64,000 bases of DNA from Chrysomallon squamiferum (taxonomy: Eukaryota; Mollusca; Gastropoda; Neomphalida; Peltospiridae), in contig CM022670.1 of assembly GCA_012295275.1 (NCBI GenBank), positions 31,955,938-32,019,937 on the forward strand, in the 5' to 3' direction. A program made the position numbers and the translations under genes. Under the pieces are notes generated by a model, which made no database searches, was not told the origin of the DNA, and saw only the letters and a program-made list of their open reading frames with translations. Of this stretch, positions 55,581-64,000 are shown piece by piece. The stretch's first letter is position 1; each line of letters begins with the position of its first letter.

Positions 55581-55691
55581 CTTACAATCCGTAACGTTGT
55601 GCGTTGCCAGTTCCACTCGTGCAAAATTGCCTTTACCGAGTGTTTTGCCGTCCAAAACGTAACGGCCTATACATTGAATTTTCTTCCCCAT
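55581..55691 (-). CDS. HUNK: HUNK-like Ser/Thr protein kinase, coding exon 1 (start and glycine loop)
   Basis: First coding exon of the minus-strand kinase, 37 codons. It begins MGKKIQCIGRYVLDGKTLGK and holds the ATP-binding glycine loop (G19-K-G-N-F-A-R-V26). The ATG was chosen because an in-frame TGA lies two codons upstream, the context is good (G at -3, G at +4), and the kinase fold starts almost at once. The exon ends ...TDCK with an AAG codon followed by a GTAACC donor, phase 0. The protein would lack the roughly 60-residue N-terminal extension of vertebrate HUNK. AMPK-related kinases phosphorylate serine or threonine on protein substrates, mainly in the cytoplasm. The family call is strong. 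The HUNK call rests mainly on exons 2 and 3, and a neighbouring CAMKL family such as SIK, MARK, SNRK or NIM1 is the alternative. Confidence 0.9.
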
Positions 55692-56420
55692 TTCTCACTA
55701 TGCTACTTGCAACGTTGTCTCCATCGCGTATGAAGCCATATCACCTCCATTGTCGGCAAATAAATCCACTTTTTCACTGGGCTACATTTCCGAAGTCGGC
55801 GCTGAAAGAACACACACAAATAACATCCCTTCTCTTTTACATGATGGCCGCCGATCGCACTTACAGCTGCGTGCATACATTGTCTGGTATCAGACGTAAA
55901 CACAAATTAATCCCCACTCACTGTAGATAGCGTTTCAGTACCATAATCCTCGAAAACAATGATATAACGGATTGCTAGTGTGGTCACAAAAACAATATCA
56001 GTTTTAAAAATCCACGTTTTACGACATTCTGACAAGTAGTTGTTCGCGACACTAAAGGAATTTGTCAATGAATGCAACAGCAGCTCACGTGCGAAATGCG
56101 CGCGAAATTCATTGGTCAATCTGTAAGAAAATTTATCCAGCCTGGTCGTTTTATTAATATGAAAATTTCTACACACAGCTGGCCGATGTTTTAGACGTGT
56201 GAGACTGACCGCTACTTCATAGTCGTCATTTACTCTCTCCTTTGATTATTTTAATTATTATGTGTCACGTGCGATGATATTACATTCTGCTGCCACCGCC
56301 TCGATGCCAGTGGCAACATGCAATGGCATCGTCAACGTGGTCACGTGGTGGTGATCTTTATGAAATATTTATCTGTACGCCCTCGGATTAGTCACGTGAT
56401 TATCTTCAGCACCATGGTAA
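55692..56420 (-). promoter_or_regulatory. Probable promoter and 5' leader of the HUNK-like kinase
   Basis: This is the region just upstream of exon 1. It has clearly more CpG and mixed-complexity sequence than the introns. On the minus strand a CCAAT motif (56111-56115) and an E2F-like TTTCGCGC (56100-56107) sit close to a CACGTG E-box (56086-56091). Three further CACGTG boxes lie at 56266-56271, 56342-56347 and 56393-56398, each preceded by GT. No TATA box was seen at a sensible distance. This combination is typical of TATA-less CpG-containing promoters, with transcription probably starting between about 55.8 and 56.05 kb. The start point is inferred, not visible. A divergent transcript is possible but no coding sequence supports one. 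Confidence 0.6.
55698..55739 (-). promoter_or_regulatory. Upstream ORF in the kinase 5' leader
   Basis: A 13-codon uORF beginning MASYAMETT and ending in TAG six bases before the kinase ATG. A second uORF (55703-55750, 15 codons, MEVIW...) overlaps it in another frame. Both would reduce initiation at the kinase start or make it dependent on reinitiation, provided transcription begins upstream of about 55750. Their presence in the transcript is inferred. Confidence 0.35.
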
Positions 56421-56900
56421 CTTGGAATCAAAAAAAAAAAAAGAAAAAAAAGATCGATTTTCGTGAATTGATCAACATGTCGGTGCTCTAACAGGCAAAG
56501 AGAGACGACTGCTGTTCAGAATTGCAGTAAATAAATGTTGTGCCATTACATACATCACAAAGTGTCTTTTTTCTGACTCTTTTTTATGTGTCTTCTATTT
56601 TTTACTAATGCCGTTAGTTACTTGTTTGAATTATTATGAAAGAAGGATTAATTTTTAACCGATTCCATATGTAGTAAATACTCTTTAACTTTTTTCCTTT
56701 TTTATTTTATTATTATTATTTTTATTTTATTTTTTCTGAGTGATTTTGTACTTTTTCTTTTTTAAATCAAAGAGGACGGAGATTGGTAGTTATCATTACT
56801 GGCGCCTATCAGCTTTCTAACCTTAAGTCAACATTCCGTTCATTTGTCATGGGAAAAAAGTGATATGCGATATAATTTTCATTTTTACATTCTCTTTCAT

Positions 56901-56903
<3 letters not shown>

Positions 56904-56947
<44 letters not shown>
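56904..56947. repeat. (CT)n microsatellite
   Basis: A pure CT tract of 44 bp about 0.5 kb upstream of the promoter block. Confidence 0.97.
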
Positions 56948-56953
<6 letters not shown>

Positions 56954-57477
56954 GATGTTTACTCGAATAAAAATATGGTTAAATACAGTACAAGCTGCTA
57001 CCAAAACAATTCTTAAATCCAAGAAGAGAAAAAAAAACTAATTTCTATGATAACAAATATGCAAAGTATCAATATGTATGGGGGGAAAGGATTCAGAGGG
57101 AAAATAATGGAATTACCTGATAGGGGTTTTCTCCGGTTATTCCTGCCATCCTCTTTTACTGGATAAATATTACCGAAGACTGGTAATACAACAATATCCC
57201 ACTTAATTCATTCAAATATTTTCGTTATCCGTTATTCAAGTACAAATGAAATATATACTACTTCTTTTACTGTGAACCGCCAAGTGCTGTTTTATCTGAA
57301 CTCACTTAATCGCCAGTACATATTTATTTTTCTTCTTCATTTTGATGGGTGACAGGATGACTTTTTGGAGTTGTTATTTTAATTAGTACTTCTATTAATA
57401 TTTATTTATTTGTTTGTTTGTTTGTTATTATTATTTTTATTACTATTATTATTGCAGGTTTTATTTTTCTTTGTTAG

Positions 57478-57478
<1 letters not shown>

Positions 57479-57524
<46 letters not shown>
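57479..57524. repeat. (TG)n microsatellite
   Basis: A pure TG tract of about 46 bp in intergenic DNA. A plus-strand 65-codon open frame across it is spurious. Confidence 0.97.
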
Positions 57525-57529
<5 letters not shown>

Positions 57530-58034
57530 ATGTACATACACACATACATACATACTTATATACACATAAATATATTAATTTCTATGTTTAGCAATAAAAG
57601 ACAATGAAAGATGACAGTGATCACATTCATTATTCATGGGCATTCTTTCATGAATTCCTGCTAATTAATCGTCTGTTGAAAAACCTTACGCACAACCAAC
57701 TGTCATCGATTTTGCATCCAGAAGTTAAGTGCCCATTTCCAGTTGCATAATCAGTGGTTAAACGGCCATCAACAGCTGTGCAACTATTCCTAAACATGCA
57801 GTAAGTTACACAGTCTGAAAACCGCTATTCCGGAAGTCTGAGGCGGAAGTAAGTTTAGTTTATATTTATTTATTATTAACATAAAGTAATGCTTTGAAAT
57901 GAACAAAATATAGTAAATTATGTATATATAATCGTGGATTTTAGCCTTGAAATAATACAGCTAGCAATATATCTATCAAAAGGTACGAGGTTAGAAAAAT
58001 AAGTTTGTCGAATTGCTTGATATTTGTATCTGAA

Positions 58035-58175
58035 TGAAAACAGGGTATCAGAGTTTACCAAAGTTTGTGGTATGTGTTGCTCTGTACATGTAAAATCTTC
58101 CTTGCAGTAATTCGAAAAAGAGTAGCCATTTGAAGCAGCGGGTGAGTTCTGTTATTATATCAATGATCCGTTACT
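58035..58175 (+). mobile_element. SINE copy, best-preserved core
   Basis: ACCAAAGTTTGTGGTATGTG, TTGCTCTGTACATG, AAAATCTTCCTTGCAG and TAATTCGAAAAAGAGTAGCC follow each other, then a segment like GAAGCAGCGGGT. These correspond to consecutive blocks of the molluscan SINE core that I recall. It has an internal deletion of about a dozen bases after CTGT. This copy is the strongest pointer to the host phylum. Confidence 0.7.
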
Positions 58176-59496
58176 CTATAAGATGCTATTTAAATATTTT
58201 AAGTGTGTAGTTAAATAAAATATGATTCCTTTCACGATGCTCTGAAAATAACAGATTTTTAGCAAGACTGGTAAGACCACTTCCTCTAATACATAAACAA
58301 TGTGTAAGACCGTGTCTCTCTTATCTAACTAATCTTCTAACCATTACACCATCTCTTTTAATAATCCTCTGAAATATTATCACTGTGTTGTTTTCTTTAA
58401 ATAAAAGTCTAAAACATTAACAATAGCAGTGTTTAGAGCAAACAGCTAAGTGTTTCTAAACTGCATGCACAGGATGTGAATAAAAACAATTCTGGAAGCA
58501 AGCACATTTGAAATGGTTGACTTTACCAGCACAGCATTGTTTTTTGTAATCATAATAAAAATTAATTTACAAAGGTAAATATATTGACAATTATGAGGTT
58601 AACAAATATAAATATCTTGACAATTATAGATTTTTGGTTTCAAATTTCAACTACTGTCGCGAAAAAAAGTACAAAATTTACTGCTTTCCTGCAAAAAAAA
58701 TCAACCATTTATTAATGTGAAACCTATTTGCTGCCGAAGTTATGAAGATATATCGTGATGCTTTTCAAATAAATAATAATAAATGAATGCATGAATGAAT
58801 ATTTGTCTAAAATAAATTATTATTAAGTGTCAAACTTATGGCTCATTTTATTTTTTTTTCGGTAAAATTATTACATGAAAACGGAAAGCCGTTGCAATTA
58901 CACCTAGAACTGTTCATGTCATATAGCAGCAAGGGATCTTTTCTATAGGCATTTCCTTCCTTTCCAAACCATGGTTTCGATAAACTCTAGAGTGGTAATA
59001 ATAACAATAACACAACAAAACAACAACAGCAAATTTAACAAAAACACAAGAACAATAGCGACAACAACAACACAGCTACAACAACTATGATGAAGAAGAA
59101 ATATATATATATAATTTTGCTGTTTAATGTTAAATGATATTAAACAAACGTTAGAATCATAGGACTCGGCTTTTTATAACCTCAGAAATGATTGATAATT
59201 GTCGTTTATAATATCAGACAAAAATTTAAGCATTAATATAACAAAACGTATGAATGTATTTCCACAGAATATTGAAAACAAACAATCATAATATCAAACA
59301 CACGAACTTCCGAGACGTGCTGATAAAGCATCATCTATCTGTCTGACTCAGTAGCTTATGGGAAGAGAAAACGATAATAAAATAATAGTTGACATAGTCT
59401 GGATACTGTTTGACTGTTACAGAAATTTTTCTGAATTTAAAATATTTCTGAAAATGATTATTTCGTATGTTTTCTGATCAATATCAGCAGCAACGT

Positions 59497-59650
59497 CATC
59501 ATCATCATCATCATTATTATTATTATTATTGTAATTGTTGCTGATTTATTTTATTATCATTATTATTACTATTATCATGAACATCGTCATCATCATCATC
59601 ATCATTATAATTATTATTGTTGACGCAGTTGTTGTTATTATTATTACTGT
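59497..59650. repeat. CAT/ATT trinucleotide-rich block
   Basis: Compound (ATC)n and (ATT)n runs with interruptions. The overlapping plus-strand open frames here are isoleucine- and leucine-rich repeat translations, not genes. Confidence 0.85.
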
Positions 59651-60630
59651 TGTTGATTTCACATTCAAGTATATTTCTTGGAAGTTACGAACTCAGAATC
59701 CATTTGTCCTCAGATGCAATGAAATTACTACAGAGCCATTCAAAAAGTGTTTTAAAGCAAAAAGGAAGAGTAAGGTTTTGTGTTACGAAACCAGTACCTA
59801 ATCGTTTTAAAATACAATGCAGTATCATAATTTAATTTTTTTTTCTTTGCTACGAATCCAGAACGTCATCGTTTTCAAACCGTATGAAATAATTAGGAAG
59901 CAATTCGAATAATTTTTGACATTTAAAGTCTAGACGTACTAATGAAGTAAAATCGGCTGGCTCTAAACTTGTAAACTAATACAACATATTTACAATTTAC
60001 TGGTCGCCAAGACGTGTTACCCCAAGGCCATCGAAAAGACTGACAGACTGACTATACTGCGACTCTTAGTTAAATTATAAAATGGATTAAAACTAATTCT
60101 CAAGACAGTTAAACAAACATCGTAATTCCAAGATAATCCCGGGACAAACGCATGCGTCCAAGGGTAAATATTATTTCTCATGGCGACATACTTATCATGC
60201 GATTTGCTTCGGTTTCATCAAAGGCTCGAGAAAAAGTTTATTACCTTACTAAATTGCTAAAATAACACGGAACAGGTGTACGACTATGATTTACTACCAT
60301 TTCTTATTATAACTGTCACGACTTGTTTTTAACACGTGTTGTGTAATGCACTGATATACATTACCGACTAGTTTACCAACAAAAACATTGTAGAGCACAT
60401 GTATTTTAAAGGGTTCATTCTAATGTCTTTCTTTTATTTTTTTTTTTTTTCTTGCCCGTTAAGAATGGAGTACCAAATAGCGTGCTTTGGCATTAATTGG
60501 ATGCCAAAACTTTGCTTTATAGATCCTTAAACAGTCAGTAATAATAAATATCATAAATGTGTATCTTAATCATTTTTATTGCAATTCCTGCTACTTAATA
60601 CTAGTATCAAATGCTTGTAACATGTTCGAA

Positions 60631-60735
<105 letters not shown>

Positions 60736-61370
60736 GCTGATCGCTTTTGTATTTTTAATGTCAGTCTGTGTATGAGAGTGTGTAAGTTACTGTGTCTAGG
60801 TATGAGAGACTGATCTAATTCACATAGCAGATCGCTTGGAATTAAGATGTTACTCTTTCAGTGTATTTTTAATGTCACCGTGCTAAATGATTTAATTCCT
60901 TTAATATCATATGTTATTGTTGTCATAGGCTTTGAACAAATTATATAAATTATTTGCCGATGCAGAGTTTTGTTACCACTCGTAGGTTAATGGGTTTATT
61001 CTGAAAAGCTAAGTTTATAATGACATATTTACGACCGTCGTATGATCATATTTGTTAAATAGGTCTGACCGCCTGTAGAGAAACGTGTATCAGTACAGAC
61101 AGATTCAAACGGATTTGTTTTACGACCAGGAATTACCTCTTATTGTGTTAGAAATAAAAATATATCTCTAAATTATGCTTAACCTTTATGTTTTGTTAGA
61201 TAAATTTCCTTTCTCGGTCTAATGTCATTATAATTTTATGAGTTCACGATTTCAAGCACGTGACATAATGTGATGTTCGGAGCTCAGAAAATAAAAACCA
61301 TATATCAAATCTACTTGGTCTGTTTATGTGATTCTTGTACAGGTTTTCAGTATGTCAAGTATCTATAAAC

Positions 61371-61395
61371 TACTCTTTGTTTAACGACATCTCGG
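61371..61395 (-). mobile_element. Possible SINE 3'-end relic
   Basis: CTTTGTTTAACGACATCTC is close to the reverse complement of the GTGTCGTTAAACAAA 3' end found in many molluscan SINEs. The neighbouring sequence is not convincing. Confidence 0.25.
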
Positions 61396-61668
61396 CTACC
61401 TTAAAGAGTCCTGATATGGTTATTGTGACACTTTATACATCATAGAAGAGTGAAAATAAAATACCTCTACAGTATAATCACAGAAGCTAACTGAAATGTA
61501 AATTTACGTAAGTGCTATCATTTTGGCTGATTAGGGCTTTCGAAGGCATGAAATCACTATATTAGCCGCGTCGGCTAAGAATTAAAAAATTCGAAGCAAC
61601 GAAACTTTCATATTTACTTTTTATTTAAAGAAGCATAGTTTTTCAAATAAGAATATCTTTTTCTCTGT

Positions 61669-61925
61669 CTCTCTCATTCTCTCTATCTATCTACCTACCT
61701 ATCATCCTATCTATGTAAATAATCTCTGTATATGTATTTATCTATATGTCTACCTACCTGTCTATCTATAATTATCTCTGTATAATCTGTCTAAATTCCT
61801 ATCTACCAACTTACCTTCCTGCCTGCCTACCTACCTACCTACCTATCTGTCTATCTGTCTGTCTGTCTGTCTATCTAACCTAATATTTATTTGTCTGTTT
61901 GCCTATCTGTCTCTGTCTATATATG
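61669..61925. repeat. CTAT/CCTA/CTGT tetranucleotide block
   Basis: Degenerate tandem tetranucleotides (TATC, CTAC, CTGT) over about 250 bp, strongly pyrimidine-rich on the plus strand. Confidence 0.85.
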
Positions 61926-62674
61926 TATATGTATTAGTAAACATCTAGTACATCTACGTATTTTGGTCTGACTTTGCTGATTCCACCGATTTCCATGAAA
62001 CAGGCTAAACAGATCACATCGCATTATGCTGATCTGATTGTTCCGTCATCATTGATTTCAGAATTTTGATGGCATGACATTGTCCTACTAAATGGAAATC
62101 GATTCACAAGCACTCTGAGACATGTTGTTTAATGTCTGATTTTGTAGGAACTATTAAATATTATTGAAACGCGCCAGGACTATAAACAAAACCGTGCGTA
62201 AAACCCTGTGGGAATTTTGTAGTTACCTAGACGAAGAGCTATACCGTGGACATGCGGAGTGCTAATTGTCGCGGATTACGAAAACCAACAGCAGAACTGG
62301 ATGCACCGACCCTTTTTCAATAGGTCGGTAAAACTTGCAAAGATCACGTTACAATAGGACGCTAAATGTGGACATTGCAAAAATCACGTAATTACGCACG
62401 CTAAGCGATGTGATTGTTGACAAAGCTTGCTTGACAATAGAACCCATTTAAAACATCTTTCTGCTAAAACGGCTCATCAATTATCGCCCGTCACTACATT
62501 TACGAACGGAGTATTTCTATGTGTCCATTGATAGAGCAAACTTTCCATAGAACTTTTAAATAAGCAATCTATTCACATTCTTTTGTACATTCTTTTAGAA
62601 ATAATTCTTTGTACATATAAACACACATTTATACATATCTACTACATGTTTGTGTGTATGTGTTTGTGCGTATA

Positions 62675-62686
<12 letters not shown>

Positions 62687-62711
<25 letters not shown>
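62687..62711. repeat. (TA)n microsatellite
   Basis: A TA tract of about 25 bp between degenerate TG and TGTA repeats (62650-62725). Confidence 0.93.
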
Positions 62712-62722
<11 letters not shown>

Positions 62723-63460
62723 CATAAATGGGGGAGATTTGTGAGTTTTTAAAAAATTATTTATATACGTTCTTATTCAATGTCTGATGGGGGATATAAA
62801 ACTGATTATTTTATTTACAAAATTTGTATCCACCTTTCTAACCAATGAAGACAAATGATTTTCTGAATATATAGATGCAGGAATTTTAATTCATTAAGAA
62901 TCGACACGAATATTTCTGTTACACCGACACCATTTCAAAGCAGGTTATCTCTGCAGTGAAATCCACACATTTATAGTACGTTAATACCAGTAAAATCGTT
63001 TTGACAACAAAAAATTTACATTCTAAAGCGGGCATATTCCATAGTTGCTTGGGAGAGTTTGTTAACTTTTCATATTTATTTGTTAAAACCGAGAACGAGG
63101 GCGTTGGTCGCTATGTCTGTGTGTTCCTGTATATACTCAGAGGTCCACGTGCTTTCAGTAATGAAGTTGTTTGTTCAACAGGTAGGAATACGTACAAATC
63201 AAACAAACGACTGGAGTACTTTTACACCTGCTACATGTCACCGGATCATGTTTGGTCATACATGTCTGGCTCGAGGGTGTTGCTGCGATAGTTGCTCTGA
63301 TAGGACTGTTTGAAAGAAACTCCATTAACAGTCGTAGAAACAAAAACATATACAAGTAGAGAGATATAGATATATGAATACAAAAAAAGTACATAAGTAT
63401 GCATGCAAGCACTGAGATACATATAGAGAGATTAATAGTTACGTATACGCATACATTCAT

Positions 63461-63462
<2 letters not shown>

Positions 63463-63488
<26 letters not shown>
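63463..63488. repeat. (TA)n microsatellite
   Basis: A pure TA/AT tract of 26 bp near the right end of the window. Confidence 0.93.
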
Positions 63489-63491
<3 letters not shown>

Positions 63492-64000
63492 CATACAATT
63501 AACGTTTGTAAATCGCATACAATTAACAACAATCGATGGTTTTTTTTGTGTTTTTTCGGATAGAGTTTAAAATCTTTATTTATTAATTAAATTTAATTTA
63601 TTTATTTATCAACGTATATATATATAATGATTCTTGTGACAGACTTTAAGCATATTTCAGTTTTATTATATATGCTTCGTCATCTAGGATACAACAGTTT
63701 AAAATACTTATCCGTCTCCTCCCAAGAAATGAAATAAAAAGAAGGAATATATGTTTTCAGATGAAACGTAATATACACGTATACGAAATAACTTACTCAT
63801 TTCGTCGTGACACATATGACACAAAGCCCGGGGGTGGACAATAACAGTTTGTTTGTTTGGGTATTTAAACTGATGCTTAACATACTTCTGCGTTCTCGAA
63901 AATACCCAGCACAGAAAAGATAGGCTAAATTATACGGAAATATTTCTTGTGCGTGTCACGTAGGGCGAAAAAAGGTTAAGGAGTACCGTGTATAATCTGT

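Noticed and set aside
55907-56176. 89-codon minus-strand frame in the promoter block
   Set aside because: It coincides with the CCAAT/E2F/E-box cluster, has no recognisable domain, and the MGKK start further down fits the kinase better.
57110-57160. TTTTCTCCGGTTATTCCTGCC, resembling a widespread CTCCGG repeat motif
   Set aside because: Too short and isolated to assign to a repeat family from memory.
63001-63532. Overlapping 84-125-codon frames near the right end
   Set aside because: They lie on opposite strands or in competing frames over the same bases, and part is TA/ATAC repeat. No domain is recognised.

Overview
The window is AT-rich, intron-dominated animal DNA. It has large introns, many microsatellites, two minisatellite arrays and a scatter of decayed SINE-like copies. 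The best of these copies contain core motifs that I recall from molluscan SINEs (a segment resembling ATCAAAGGCCGTGGTATGTGC followed by one resembling GAAAAGAGTAGCCCATGAAG). A mollusc, probably a gastropod or bivalve, is therefore the most likely source. That is recall, not a database result.

Only one gene can be supported firmly. It is a protein kinase on the minus strand, represented by its first three coding exons: 55581-55691, 46314-46442 and 15839-16005. They join with matching phases (0, then 0) and give about 135 residues of the N-lobe and early C-lobe, from the ATG through the glycine loop, the VAVK lysine, the helix-C glutamate and the hinge to the His-Arg of the HRD motif. The sequence is AMPK-related (CAMKL) and fits HUNK best. 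Introns 1 and 2 are about 9.1 and 30.3 kb. Intron 3 is longer than 15.8 kb, and the rest of the kinase lies to the left of the window.

Layout by region. 1-15838 is intron 3. It holds a perfect 77-bp inverted repeat around a TG tract, a 22-bp TG/TA array ending next to a 52-bp palindrome, a minisatellite with 29-30-bp units (about 8.37-9.60 kb), and an exon-like plus-strand segment at about 5.07-5.25 kb that is probably broken. 16006-46313 is intron 2. It holds a 42-43-bp minisatellite (about 17.1-18.35 kb) whose unit resembles a tRNA A-box, most of the SINE relics, and an unexplained 144-codon minus-strand open frame near 27 kb. 46443-55580 is intron 1, mostly AT-rich unique sequence with microsatellites. 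55692-56420 is the likely promoter and 5' leader, with CCAAT, E2F-like and four CACGTG motifs. 56420-64000 is upstream intergenic DNA that is visibly richer in CpG than the gene body.

No CRISPR array, operon, canonical tRNA or rRNA gene, or complete transposon was seen. I found no clear new biological system. The most unusual items are the long perfect inverted repeats, the minisatellite with SINE-head-like units, the CpG boundary at the kinase promoter, and the two unassigned coding-like segments.
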